From Allomyces macrogynus ATCC 38327 (taxonomy: Eukaryota > Blastocladiomycota > Blastocladiomycetes > Blastocladiales > Blastocladiaceae), in the NCBI GenBank assembly GCA_000151295.1, contig GG745368.1:376939-404286 (forward strand): a DNA stretch of 27,348 nt, given 5' to 3'. Under the pieces are notes generated by a model. The model made no database searches, had not been told where the DNA came from, and saw only the letters and a program-made list of their open reading frames with translations. This document shows, piece after piece, positions 9,391 to 19,887 of this stretch. Position numbers and translations under genes: made by a program. The number at the start of each line of letters is the position of its first letter. The first letter of the stretch is position 1.

Positions 9391-11221
9391 ATGCCGCCCA
9401 GAACTCCCGGACAACTCGCAAAGCGTTCGGCCGCAACGACGCCCGACAATGCCGCGACCAGGACACCTACGACGGCCAAGACGCCGACGATCGTCAAGCC
9501 GCACCGGTTCGATATGGTCTGACCGGCACGGGCCCGAGGTCGACTGACTCGAGCGACGCTGCCGCCCCACAAAGGCCCGAGGACTTGCGATTCGAGGACG
9601 AGGGCTACGAACTCGAGTGGGATTATCGCTTCAAGCGCCAGAAGAAGAATCAAGTCTCCGCCGACGATGGCGACGCGGACGGCGGCGACGACGACGACGA
9701 CCTGAACGCAACACCGCGACCCGGTCCCGATCACGGCCAGGTCCAATATGATGAAGGTGGCCGCCGACTTGACCGAAAGTGTGGCAGCGACCACGTCGCC
9801 CGCACCTGCACCGACGGCACCGACGCCAGCAAGGACGCCCAAGGCAACGACACCGGCGCGCAGTCCTGCCGCGGCGCTCGCGGCCATCGTCTCGCCGTCG
9901 CTCGCCAAGACGCGACCGCTGTCCTGCACATCCCGGGCTCCCAGCGTCCCCAACGCCCGCGCGAAAGACTTCGGCACGGCACCGCGCGGTGACGCCCGCG
10001 AAACCCGCAAGCGTCGCGGCGCGGCTGTCGACGGCCGCATCACGCGCGGAAACACCAGGACGTGCGGCAGCAGCGGCGAGTGATGACGAAGTGGTCGAGA
10101 GCGGGCCGAGGAAGAAGGGGAAGAGGAGGATGACGAGAACGACGACGGCACCCTGGACCCGTCCATTTCTCTGCTCGAGCGCACGCGGCAACTCGACCAC
10201 GCCTGGGAGCAGAACAAAAGCGATGAGATCCTGTCGCTCTCTTTCGAGTCCCAAACCGGCGGATCGAAAACGTCCGATAACACGCTCGCGTCGCTCCCGC
10301 AGCTCGCGCACCAGGAATACGTGCCGCTGTTTCACTCGATCCCCGTCCGATCAGCGCCCGCGATCGCGCAACTGCAGGACCTGCACGTGCGCTGTTTCCC
10401 GCAGTGGCGATTCGAGCTGCACGAAGGGTACAACCTCCTCTTCTTTGCCATCGAAATGCACGCTCATCGACCGGTTCGTACACGACGTGCTCGCGCACGA
10501 CGGCGACGTCGTGACCGTCGCGGGGTTCCATCCGTTCCGTCAAGTCGGCTCTCTCGACTTTATCGCGTGCACTCGACTGCGCGTCCCCCGCGGCCCTGCA
10601 CGGCCACGTGGCTGCCGTCGCCGCGACGCTCGATGACCGCGAGGACCCGCCCTTCCTGGTCGTGCACAACATTGACGCGACGGGCTTGCGCGCCGACCGT
10701 GCGCAGACGGTGCTCGCGCAATTGGCGAGTCACGCAAACGTGCGCGTCGTTGCGACGGCTGACCACATCCACACGGCGCTGCAGTGGGACTACTTGAAAC
10801 TTGCGCGGTTCAACTGGCTCCCGCACCATGTGGCCACATTTGCGCCGTATCACGTCGAGACGGCGTTCGAGAACACGCTCATGGTCAAGCCGGGCGTTGT
10901 GACCGCGCAGTCGGCACGGACGGAGTTGCAGTCGCTGCCGCCCAACTCGCGCGAGTGTTTCCGCATCTTGGCGACGCAGTGCTCGGCAAGGGCGACCATG
11001 ATGCGGGAGGCGGGACGGCGCCGGTGGGGATGTCGTACCAGGCGTGGTTCAGCCGGTGCCGCGAGCAGTTCTTGGTCTCGGAAGAGGCCAATTTCCGCAC
11101 GATTGTAACCGAGTTCAACGATCACCAGATGGTCGCCTCGAGGCTCGCCGAGGGGGTCGATATGCTCGCGATTCCGTTGCCACCGCAGGCGATCGAGTCG
11201 GTGCTCGAGTCGATGAGCTGA
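9391..11221 (+). pseudogene. ORC2: Origin recognition complex subunit 2, reading frame broken several times
   Basis: The C-terminal two thirds match ORC2 segment by segment: CFPQWRFELHEGYNLLFF, the SK of the GSK-like loop, an SVKSALSTL segment, PPFLVVHNIDATGLR, VVATADHIHTALQWD, RFNWLPHHVATFAPYHVETAFENTL, PPNSRECFRIL, GMSYQAWFSRCREQFLVS and TEFNDHQMV, ending with TGA at 11219-11221. ORC2 is a core subunit of the complex that marks replication origins and helps load the MCM helicase. The N-terminal part is disordered, Thr-Pro rich and acidic, starting with MPPRTPG at 9391 and a possible intron at 9517-9581. The conserved segments lie in different frames: changes occur near 10115, 10457, 10530 and 10978, with more in the N-terminal half. 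None can be an intron because conserved residues run up to each break. The breaks look like small deletions (single G in G runs; about 5 nt twice). Either a decaying copy or a locally poor assembly. Confidence 0.85.
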
Positions 11222-11371
11222 TTGTGCATCGAAATACCATTGCAGCAGCTGATTGCGTGACCTTGTCGTCTAGGCGCATAAACTGAACTGAGAGCACACA
11301 ATCTATTCGGAAAAATCACACATCCACGGCACCATTACCCCTTGCCAGTCCCCCCACCACCACAACCGCGA

Positions 11372-13834
11372 TCACGGTACGACCAAGTTGACGAGTGACT
11401 GCTGCTCTGTTGCCGGTACCGACGGGCTTGCCGAGGTACTTCCGTTGCCGTTCACATTGCTCGCCGACCGTGCACGCGACGACGGTGAGCGCGGCAACGG
11501 CAACGTCGATCCCGTCCCCAATAATCCCCCGCCGCCGCCGCCGCCGCCGCCGCCAGTCCCCGGCCCAGTCCCTACGGGCGCCGTCGCTCCCGCCGTTGCC
11601 CCCGCCGCGCCCCGCCCCACTCCGCCATCGCCCGCTGTCCCCGCCCCCGCCCCCGCCGCCGCACCAGCCGCCGCCGTGGTAATCATCTGCCCCGACGACT
11701 CGATCGCATCGAGGTAATCGAGTTCCGAGATGCCCATTTGGTGCCGCAAAAACTTGAGAATTTTCTGCACCTCGTCCTTCATAAACTCGTGCGCCGGCAC
11801 GAGTTTCATGAGCCGAATGAACTCGAGTTTGTCGAGCGGGACACCGTCGCCAATCAGGGCACGTACGCGGCCGAGCAACAGGTGCTCCGACGGACTGAGC
11901 TGTTTCTTGAGCCCGTTGCTGAAGACAACACGGATCAGGTCGTTGTACCACGGGTGCGCGCGCAGGATGCGCGTGCGCTCTTGCACACGCTGCACGGTCG
12001 CGTTGGTGCGCATGTGGTCGAGGTCGGTCGAGCAGATGCCGTTCTGGAAGAAGGGGGGGCGTGGGGTGTGAGAGCCAGGATGGGGAATGGGAACGGGTGG
12101 AGAGGGTGGGGACGTACCACTCCGACTTCAAACGCCTTGTACTTTTGAATAATGACAGACTGTCGCTGCCGCTCGCCGCGGTCCAGTTCCTCGGCGAGCG
12201 CAACAGCCAGTCGGTGGCGTTCTTTATTGAATCCGGTTCGCATGGATTGAAGCTATGTACGCCACTCCAAGTCAGTCTTTCGGTAACTTGAGATTCGCCC
12301 CATATAGAAAACCGGTCGTACCGTCGTTTCCGGATTTGGAATCGGCGCGCGCTGCACCGACAGCGCTTGCTCGAGCTCGTCGGGCGTCATATGTTTCGGG
12401 TCGCGCTCCAAAGCGCCAGCCCCACCCGAATCGTCGAGGCCGTGGCTCGCGGTCGCGGCGGTTGGGGCGGTCGTGGGCGTCGTGGGCGTGACCGGAGTTG
12501 CAGCCGTTCCCGCCGACCCGACACGAACCAGGTCGCCGTCCCCGTCGGCACCGTCGCCATGGTGCGTCGCATTGTTGAGTTGCCGCAGATAGTACCCCAT
12601 CTTCTCGCGATCGATCTTGTCGGGCGTCCAGTCGAGGTAGGTGCCCGTGACCTTGTCTTTTTGCAACTGGAAAAGCTCGCGCTCGCGCTCGGCAATCTTG
12701 CGCGGGTCCTCCATGGTGCGCGTGATGTGGATACCAAACTAGGGACGCGGTGAGGTGGTGAGCGCGCAGAAGAGGGGAGGTTCGTCGGTGATATTACTGT
12801 CGCATACCTTGACCATTTGCAGCCGCGACTTGGACAGCGTAACGCGCTCGCGCAGCTTTTCGAACCCGTCCTGGCACAGCGTCTCGACGGGCACCAGCGC
12901 AGACTTTTCGCGCACCGTGAGCGGCTGGTTGGCGCCAGGTCGGCCATTCGGGTGGGTGGCGTGTCGTCGGCTATATACCGAAATGGGGTTGAGTAGAGCT
13001 TGGGGACGGCACCGACGAGAAGCGGGTCGCTTACTGCGCGGTTTTTGGCTTGTTGACTTGCACGTTCAAGGCCGTCGACACCAGGTCCTCGACGTGCAGA
13101 ATCGGGTCGCCTATGGGACAGAACGGTTGTTGGTCAGAAACCACACGGGAGCATCAAAACCAGTCACGACTGCGGTACCGACCGAGCGGCTTGTACGCTT
13201 CGCGCGTGGAGCTGTTGAACCCAGTGGCCATGACCTGCTACAAAGTGAACCCATCGAGATGAGCGTTTGCAAACCATCTCCACCACTGAGAAACTGCCGC
13301 ACGTACCTGCCGTCGTCGCTCGCGCTCCATGGCCAGCATCTTTCTATCCTTGGTAATAATCCGCGACGTCGTCCGCGTCTGCACCTTTTCCGCCATATAC
13401 TGCTCGACCGTACCGCGCTCTCCACCTGCCCCACCACCCCCCGCAGCCTTGACGGCCTCGTGGTGCTGCGCGACCGTCTGGTCCGGCAACAACTGTGTCG
13501 GAAAAATCGCGTGCTTGATGTACGCGAGCGTGCCGGGCTCGCGGTCGCTCGTGCGCGCATGGTGCACGTGATGGAACGAAATGGCGTGGAATTTCGTCTT
13601 GGTGTGGGCCGCAGGCGCGTGCGCGGTCACGGTCGCCGCCGCGGGATGGGTCCCCAGGCTCGGGCCCGCGGCGAGCAGACTGTCGTCGGTCATTGAGTCG
13701 GTCACGGTCTCCGGACGGTCCGTGACAGTTTCGGGCGGTGGGACCGCCGACGGCGATCGAGGCACGGTCGTGCTCGGTGGGCGCGTGACGGGACCGAGCG
13801 ACACGGCGCCCGACGGCATGGTCGGGCGCGTCAT
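11372..13834 (-). CDS. Uncharacterised 681-residue protein, seven exons
   Basis: I do not recognise the family, but the gene model is strong. Exons 13834-13307, 13237-13183, 13110-13035, 12970-12808, 12738-12322, 12252-12118 and 12043-11372 join in one frame with introns of 64-74 nt, each GT-AG with clean phase. The intron 12253-12321 is in frame apart from its terminal TAG, so it can be misread as exon plus premature stop. The protein has a disordered N-terminus (1-75), a conserved-looking block (about 78-128, containing KFHAISFHHVHHARTSDREP and LAYIKHAIFPTQ), a basic coiled segment (MLAMERERRRQ), another block (REAYKPLGDPILHVEDLV), then LCQDGFEKLRERV, a Glu/Lys-rich helix with DREKMGYYLRQL, and a C-terminal helical region (HPWYNDLIRVVFSNGLKKQL to KDEVQKILKFLRHQ) ending in a Gly/Ala tail with a poly-Gly run. 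No signal peptide or membrane span. A start further upstream via another exon (an acceptor-like CTAG lies at 13987-13990) cannot be excluded. Confidence 0.8.
11529..11554. repeat. (CCG)8 trinucleotide repeat coding for poly-Gly
   Basis: Eight uninterrupted CCG units, read as GGC (Gly) on the minus strand within the last exon of the 681-residue protein. It falls in a Gly/Ala-rich tail and is likely length-variable. Confidence 0.9.
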
Positions 13835-14392
13835 GGCGAGTGCGGGGCGCGTGGGGCGTGCGATGCGTCGGTGGAGAAGTCGAGTCGCAATCGGGGTGAA
13901 GCACGGCGGCGGCACGCAGCGCCGTCGGCGATCGCGGCCAGACGGAGCGAGATGTTTGCGTGCACGTCGAGCAAGATGCCACTGCGCTAGACGTGTTCGA
14001 TCAGGCAGGTCCCGAGGGTCGCAAATTGCTGGAGCAAGGGAGACGGCAGTGTATTGCATGCAGTCTGAACGCCTTCCTGGAGGCCATCTTGACGTGGTGC
14101 CGTTGTCGTCGCTGTCGCCGATGCCGGGCCGTTGCACAGCAACACCAACGCTCTCAACGCTCCGCAAATGAGAACGATAGTTTTCGAGTGTATCACGCAC
14201 ATGACCGCGTCGGAGCAATCGCAACCCCTTTCACTTCGTCGACGGCCGCCATCAATTCTCTCGCCCGCTGGCACCCCGACAGCTTCAACTCCTTGCAAAC
14301 ACTTCCAAAAGCCGGCCGAACCCTCTGCTGCTCGTGATCCGGCCAGGCGCCTCCGTGCCGCCGGCAAGCCGACATTTTGGCGATTCCACACC
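13835..14392. other. Divergent region between the 681-residue gene and CFAP20DC
   Basis: About 560 bp between two divergent start codons; it should contain both promoters. On the minus strand it also holds the small open frame listed next. No TATA box or repeat stands out. Confidence 0.35.
13987..14202 (-). CDS. Possible small secreted protein (or upstream exon of the neighbouring gene)
   Basis: ATG at 14202 opens a 71-residue frame ending in TAG at 13989-13987. Its start looks like a signal peptide: a basic residue, a hydrophobic core (TIVLICGALRALVLLC), then a small-residue cleavage context (GPASA) and a short polar mature part with two Cys. No homologue is recognised. The frame continues past the TAG as another open stretch (RSGILLDVHANIS), so the TAG might instead be an intron acceptor of an upstream exon of the 681-residue gene. 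In GC-rich DNA such open frames occur by chance, so this is weak. Confidence 0.22.
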   Translation of the reverse strand: MCVIHSKTIVLICGALRALVLLCNGPASATATTTAPRQDGLQEGVQTACNTLPSPLLQQFATLGTCLIEHV

Positions 14393-16295
14393 ATGTCGTC
14401 CAGTCTTGCCCCGCTCTTCAAGGTGTGCAGCGAACGAATACGGAACAGACGATGAAATTCTCCGTGATGCTGAGCCTCCATCCCCTCTCGTTCCAACCGA
14501 CTAGGGCCTGCCCCACGTCGCGCTGCTCTCCAATCAAGGCTCGTCGCCGCTCGCACAATGGTCCGTCGTCGCAAGCACGGGCCGCCCGTTGTCGGACCAG
14601 CTCTCGCACCACGTCAAGCGCGTCTACGAGCGCGACCTCAAGGGCTACTGTATCCACGTGGCGTCGCAGTCGATCAAGCTCGAGTACTCGTGCAAGGGTA
14701 CAGCGAGCGGGTCTAGCGGATTTGGCGAGCTGGCGAAAACTGATTGAACAAGCTTTATTTCAGGCGCCTCGCACCCGTACTTGGCTCTTCAGATCTGGGT
14801 TCCTCACGATTGCAAAAAGCTGACCATTGAATTGGGGTGCGATTGTGTTTGGCTATTGCGCGTCTTCTCGAGCAACAACTGACTCGTCGCGTCTCGTTGG
14901 GAAATAGCGTCGTTGATGCGATGGGCTTGAACAAGGCGAGCAGCAAGCGGCGGCTCTTCCTGTCGACTGTGACCAAGGAGCCCAAAACGACGCCGCTCCA
15001 CGCTTTGATCCCCATTGACTCGCTCATTCCGCGCGACACGGTACGCCCCAACTGCACACTGTCCACCAGTTTTCCGGGCTCGCCCTGACCAGCCCCGCCT
15101 CTCCTCTCCAGTGGACCACACTCCTCATCGACCTCAACGACATCATCTCCTCACTCTACCGCAACTGCACGTTCCGCACTCTGGACTTCATCTCGATCCA
15201 AGGTGACAACATCAAGCTGCGCACCGTGCTTATGCTCAAGGACTTTCTGGCCCCCTCCCCCACCCCGTCCAGCACCGTCCCCGGCACCCCAACCTCCGAG
15301 ATTGCCGCTGAGGCCACGACCCGCGCGGACCTCTTCTTCCAGCACGTGACGGCCGCCGAACTCGAAACGAACGTGTTCCCCAAGCAATTTGCGTTCCCTT
15401 ACACGCTCGCCAGCCCGGCATGGACGCTCGTGCGCGGCACCCCGGCCAAGTGCTTGCAGCTCGCAACGCGGCATGAAAAAGACCGATTCAGGCATGTCGA
15501 TTGCCGAAGCCCCTACCGCTGCAGCACCGCCGGGCGACCCAGCCGTCGCGCACTTTGCACGCGGCACTTGCGAGGATCGACTTGGCGTCGCGCCGCCGTG
15601 GGGGGCTGTCGCGGATGAACTCGAATGCAAGTGTCGCGCCAGGGATCCCGTTGCCACCACCGACGGCCGCGTCCGCGACTTCGACTGCGGCACCGCCGCC
15701 CTCGTCTTTGCCCGCCGGATGGGGCCCACGGATCCGGCCGCCGAGTTCCGGGATTCCGCCGCCGAGCGTCGCGGCACGGCGGTCACCCGCGGCGACGGCC
15801 GCGACGGGCCGGATCGCGCTGGCGCCACTTGCACACGCACCTGCGGTTCCGTGCATGTCTCCCGCTGCAGCAATGACGCCGCCGCCACCGGTGCACGACG
15901 ACGAGTTTGACCGTGAGGTAATGCTGGTCGTGCGGCACGCGACGGCCAAGCGCGGCGCGAGTGCAGGCAGCGTGCGGTCGCAATGGAGCGCGCACGCGCC
16001 GGCAGCGACCGCGGCGGCAGCAGCCGGCGGCGGGCATGTGCCGTTGGCCACCGATGAGGATGAGAGCGAGACCGAGGCCATGGAGGTCGAGGAGGAAGTG
16101 GACGGCATGCATGCAGTTGGGTCGTCGCCACAAAAGATGATCCAGACAAGACCGGCGGATGCGGTGGAGAGCGACGAGGAGAGCGTGGAGCTCGTGTTTG
16201 ATGCGCAGCTCAACTGCTACTACGACCCGGCGACGGGCAAGTACTACAACGTCATGGGGGACGAGGCCAGAGGCGTGGGCGGGACCGGTTCGTGA
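14393..16295 (+). CDS. CFAP20DC: CFAP20 domain-containing flagellar protein (CFAP20DC-like)
   Basis: Exons 14393-14422, 14505-14697, 14764-14836, 14908-15040, 15112-15429 and 15492-16295 join to 516 residues; introns are 82, 66, 71, 71 and 62 nt. The first 200 or so residues carry the CFAP20 (DUF667) fold: LFKGLPHVALLSNQG, SHPYLALQIWVPH, KASSKRRLFLSTVTKEP, TTPLHALIPI, WTTLLIDLNDIISSLY and FRTLDFISIQGDN, in the order seen in animal CFAP20DC (C3orf67). The rest is disordered and Ala/Pro-rich, then acidic, and ends with a short conserved motif LNCYYDPATGKYYNV (about 486-500). CFAP20-family proteins bind doublet microtubules or work in flagellum assembly and occur in flagellated lineages, which is the best evidence that this organism makes flagella. 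The intron 15430-15491 (GTGCGC donor) is inferred from frame; the others are also fixed by the conserved domain. Confidence 0.87.
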
Positions 16296-16780
16296 GAGTC
16301 GCTGGGTGATTTCGTTTGGGGGTGGAGCAGATGTGGGACTCTGGGCAGACGAAGAGGGAACGGCCTGGTGGAGGGAGGAGGGGGAGGGGAGAGAGGTGAG
16401 ATGTACATACGACTTGACATTCCTTGTTGATTTTCCGTCCATCGCTTCGCCGGCGCACTGAATGCACACGATGACTCGACGAGAAGCATGAGCCTCCGAC
16501 AGGATGAAAAGATGCCCCCGCTGGCTCCAAGTTGCAGCCGATCGACCAGCCGCCGATCCGGATCGGCATCGACTTCAGTGATCGGAATACGCGTCAGAAT
16601 CGGAATGCACGTCAGAATCGGAGCAAGACGCGAGGCGCGAGACGCGAAGTGAGACAGGATGGCCACCAGGAGGAGGACCGCGCTGGCCGCCGACTCACTG
16701 AGACCCTCCCCACATAAAGACCGCCAGACCGCGCTTCCTCCCGCCCCCGTCCTCTTTCCACCCTCCAACTGAACGCCGCC
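16296..16780. other. Intergenic region upstream of the PCH2 remnant
   Basis: About 485 bp. It contains two copies of CGTCAGAATCGGA (16592-16604 and 16610-16622, spaced 18 bp) and, 60-70 bp before the PCH2 start, ACATAAAG (16712-16719), which may serve as a TATA-like element. Nothing else is identified. Confidence 0.4.
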
Positions 16781-17523
16781 ATGACCGCCGCGACCACCCC
16801 ACCCGACACCACATCCGCGGCCGCGCCGACCGCGCGGTACCTCGTGCACGTCGAGGCGCGCGTCTCAAGCGTCGCCGCCGCCGCACCCGACTGCGCGCTA
16901 CGCGTGGCCGCGGCGCTCGCGCGCTGCCTGAAACTCGGCGTCGGCCACACGGTCGAGTGTTTTGAGCCGTGACGAACGTGCTCCTCGTCACGACTAATTT
17001 ACCGTGTGCGGTCGAAGCAGCGGTCATGGACCGGATGGACTTGGCGCAGTGTTTGAGGCCCCCGCTGCCGCTGGGTCGTTCAGTGTCGTGTCGTGCCGTG
17101 TGTTGTTTGGTCGGGATTAGACTCGTCGGTCCAAGACACGGAGATGCTGGAGGACGCGGTACGCTTGTCCACCACGCACACCCGACTTGCCGACCGCACG
17201 GCTCACCCGCGTCCCCGGCCCCCTATGTAGCATCTCTTCTCGCCCGTGGTCATGGCACACTACCTTGATGAACCGAGCGCGTCCCGCACGCTCTACGACC
17301 TCGCGCAACGTGTGCCGGTCGTTGGCTCATTGCTCCTCCCGTTCCACCGTGCTGGTAGCCACTGACCCGTCCATGATTAGAACGCCGCTTGCGCAAGCCT
17401 GTGGCGGCCGCGCTCAACCATGTCGCTTTGGTCGTACCGAAGCACATTCCGCTGCGCACATGTCTCGGCGGACTGGCGCGCGCCGTGGGCGCCGAGTCGG
17501 GGGACGCGGCGCTGCCTGCATGA
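16781..17523 (+). pseudogene. PCH2: Pch2/TRIP13 AAA+ ATPase gene lacking its ATPase core
   Basis: The ATG at 16781 sits in a strong initiation context (GCCGCCATGA) and starts a Pch2-like N-terminus (YLVHVEARVSS, then LKLGVGHTVECFEP, matching the human stretch ending in FDEP). At 16969 the sequence jumps to the sensor-1 region (TNVLLVTTNLPCAVEAAV, MDRMDLAQCLRPP). From there exons 16969-17074, 17121-17158, 17231-17309 and 17381-17523 splice in frame (introns 46, 72 and 71 nt) through SASRTLYDLAQ and RRLRKPVAAALNHV to a normal-looking C-terminus and TGA. The Walker A and Walker B segments and everything between, roughly 230-240 codons, are absent, and the two halves are in different frames (2 versus 1). 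Pch2/TRIP13 remodels HORMA proteins in meiosis and the spindle checkpoint; this copy cannot make an active ATPase. Retained introns rule out a processed copy. Confidence 0.82.
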
Positions 17524-17739
17524 ACTGATGGCGGTGAAGGTGTGGGGAAAGCTTGTCGATGATGGAGGATGATGGAATGAAATGGAATTGGTTTATTTTA
17601 TCCTGCAGAAGAGGTTTTACAGGGCAAAAATCAATCTCTTGACGCTCGGTTGTGCAGAGAAAGAAACCGGGAACGGGAATCACAACCCTCCAGTCACGAA
17701 CGGAAAGAAGAGCATTGAGAACAAAACGGCAATCTCGTT

Positions 17740-19782
17740 TTATAGCTCGTCGTGCTCGTCATCGTCAGCGGTCGCGTCCTCAGCAGACGCGCCGTCGCCC
17801 GAGCCTGAGCCATAGACCTTGGCAATGATGGGCTTGACAATGGCCTCGACCTCGGCCTTGGCCTCCTCGAGCTCCTCCTTGGTCGCGGTCGCGCCATTGG
17901 CCTCGAGCCACGAGATCTTCTCGGCAACCGCGTTCTGCGCCGTGTCCTTGTCGTCGGCGGCCAACTTCTTGCCGAGCTCCTCGGAGAGCTGCGTCTTGAT
18001 GGCGAACAGGTAGTTCTCGAGCGCGTTCTTGGCCTCGACCGTCTCGCGCACGAGCTTGTCCTCCTCCTCAAACTCCTTGGCCTCCTGAATCATGCGCTCA
18101 ATCTCCTCCTCCGACAGACGCGACTTGTCCTGGTTGATCGTGACCGAGTTGGACTTGCCTGTGGCCTTGTCGGCGGCCGAGACCTTGAGAATGCCGTTCA
18201 CGTCAATCTCGAACGTGACCTCAATCTGCGGCACGCCACGCGGCGCCGGCGGGATGTTGGTGAGCTCGAACCCGCCCAACTTGTTGTTGTGCTTGGTCAT
18301 CGACCGCTCGCCCTCGTAGACCTGGATCAGGACCGTCTGCTGGTTGTCGGCGGCGGTACTGAAAATCTGCGACTTCTTGGTTGGCACGGTCGTGCCGCGC
18401 GGAATCAGCTTGGTCATGATCCCACCGGTCGTCTCGATGCCGAGCGTGAGCGGGTTCACGTCGAGCAAGATCATGTCCTGCACGTCCTTGTTCCCCGACA
18501 AGATCCCGCCCTGGACGGCAGCGCCGTAGGCAACAGCCTCGTCCGGGTTGATGTTCTTGGACGCCTTCTTGCCGTTAAAGTAGTCTTCGAGCAGCTGCTG
18601 GATCTTGGGGATGCGCGTCGACCCACCGACGAGCACGACGTCGTGCACCTCGTCCTTGCGCAGCCCCGCGTCCTTGAGCACGCGCTCGACGGGCTTCATC
18701 GTCTTCTTGAACAAGTCGAGGTTGAGCTCCTCAAACTTGGCGCGCGTAAGCGTCTCGGAAAAGTCGTTGCCGTCGTGGAAGGCCTCGATCTCAACGCGCA
18801 CCGACATTTGCGACGAGAGCGTGCGCTTGGCCTTTTCGGCCTCGCGCTTGAGCTTGCCCATGGCCTTGAGGTCCTTGGTGCAGTCCTTCTTGGCCTTCTT
18901 CTTGTAGAGCTTGGCAAAGTAGTCGACGAGGCGGTGGTCAAAGTCCTCACCACCCAAGTGCGTGTCACCGGCCGTGGCAAGAACCTCGAAAATGCCCTTG
19001 TCGATCGAGAGCAGTGACACGTCAAAGGTACCGCCACCGAGATCAAAGACGAGCACGTTGCGCTCGGCCTGCACGCGGTCGAGACCGTACGCAATTGCCG
19101 CGGCCGTCGGCTCGTTGATCACGCGAAGCACGTTCAGACCGGCAATCGCGCCCGCGTCCTTGGTCGCCTGGCGCTGCGCGTCGTTGAAATAGGCCGGGAC
19201 CGTCACGACGGCGTGCGTGACTTTACGCCCCAGGTACTGCTCGGCAATGTCCTTCATCTTGGCGAGCACCATGGCCGAGACCTCCTCGGGCGCAAAATCC
19301 TTTGCCGCGCCCTTGACCGCGACGCGAATGTAGGGCTTGCCCTCCTTGGAGACAACCTTGAATGGGAAATGCTTGATGTCCTGCTGCACCATCTTGTCGG
19401 CAAACTCGCGCCCGAGCAGACGCTTCGCATCAAAGATTGTGTTCTCCGGGTTGGCCGCGGCCTGGTTCTTGGCGGCATCACCGACAAGGCGCTCGCCGTC
19501 CTGCGTAAACGCCACGTACGACGGCGTGATCCGGTGGCCCTGCTCGTTGGCAATAATGTCGACGCGGCCGTTCTGGTAGATGGCGACACACGAGTAGGTC
19601 GTGCCGAGATCGATGCCGATCACGGGGCCGTAGTTGCGTGAGTTGCTCGACGCGTCCTTCTTGGCGGCAGAGTCGTCGGCGTCGGCCGCGGCGAGAGCGA
19701 CGCGCGGCGCCAACACGGCGAGCGCAGTGACGAGCACGACGAGAAGCGCCAACAGGCGCGTCCACGTGGTCCAGGCGCGCAT
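17740..19782 (-). CDS. KAR2: ER Hsp70 chaperone BiP/Kar2
   Basis: One uninterrupted exon encodes 680 residues. A signal peptide (MRAWTTW, hydrophobic core [17 protein letters not shown], cleavage after about ALA at 30) and a C-terminal HDEL place it in the ER lumen, where it folds secretory proteins, takes part in translocation and ERAD, and reports stress. Hsp70 signatures are complete: [13 protein letters not shown], the phosphate-2 motif [14 protein letters not shown], the adenosine motif [28 protein letters not shown], the [11 protein letters not shown] linker-proximal motif, then the substrate-binding domain and helical lid before an acidic tail (ADDDEHDEL). An in-frame upstream stretch exists but lacks an ATG, so Met at 19782 is the start. 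Unlike its neighbours it has no introns, common for stress-induced chaperones. The upstream region has a TATA box and UPRE-like sites. Confidence 0.97.
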   Translation of the reverse strand: MRAWTTWTRLLALLVVLVTALAVLAPRVALAAADADDSAAKKDASSNSRNYGPVIGIDLGTTYSCVAIYQNGRVDIIANEQGHRITPSYVAFTQDGERLVGDAAKNQAAANPENTIFDAKRLLGREFADKMVQQDIKHFPFKVVSKEGKPYIRVAVKGAAKDFAPEEVSAMVLAKMKDIAEQYLGRKVTHAVVTVPAYFNDAQRQATKDAGAIAGLNVLRVINEPTAAAIAYGLDRVQAERNVLVFDLGGGTFDVSLLSIDKGIFEVLATAGDTHLGGEDFDHRLVDYFAKLYKKKAKKDCTKDLKAMGKLKREAEKAKRTLSSQMSVRVEIEAFHDGNDFSETLTRAKFEELNLDLFKKTMKPVERVLKDAGLRKDEVHDVVLVGGSTRIPKIQQLLEDYFNGKKASKNINPDEAVAYGAAVQGGILSGNKDVQDMILLDVNPLTLGIETTGGIMTKLIPRGTTVPTKKSQIFSTAADNQQTVLIQVYEGERSMTKHNNKLGGFELTNIPPAPRGVPQIEVTFEIDVNGILKVSAADKATGKSNSVTINQDKSRLSEEEIERMIQEAKEFEEEDKLVRETVEAKNALENYLFAIKTQLSEELGKKLAADDKDTAQNAVAEKISWLEANGATATKEELEEAKAEVEAIVKPIIAKVYGSGSGDGASAEDATADDDEHDEL

Positions 19783-19887
19783 CGTGAAGCCGGGTTGGTG
19801 GTGATGGTGGTGCCGGAGCGTCAAGTTGGAATTCAAGATCAGCTTGGGTCGCTTGGGAGAGGGAGCGCGAGCGCGAGCACGAGAGCT

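Noticed and set aside
9333..10283. Long minus-strand open frame (316 codons) with hydrophobic stretches opposite ORC2
   Set aside because: Its codons mirror the Ala/Pro/Thr-rich ORC2 N-terminus on the plus strand; open antisense frames are expected in such GC-rich repeats, and it matches nothing.
10979..11052. A 74-nt intron that would repair the last ORC2 break
   Set aside because: It would remove GMSYQAWFS, which matches the conserved LSFQDFY-type block of ORC2, so it must be exon.
9391..11221. Programmed ribosomal frameshifting as the cause of ORC2 frame changes
   Set aside because: The breaks go in both directions and share no slip sequence, and two correspond to loss of codons relative to the family.
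12253..13989. Reassigned TAG codon (in-frame TAGs at 12253-12255 and 13987-13989)
   Set aside because: The first is the 3' end of a normal intron with donor and branch site; PNP ends with TAG as its natural stop. Standard code is sufficient.
17210..17320. A separate short gene starting at the ATG near 17251
   Set aside because: The segment is an internal exon of the Pch2 remnant (SASRTLYDLAQ), with intron phases matching on both sides.
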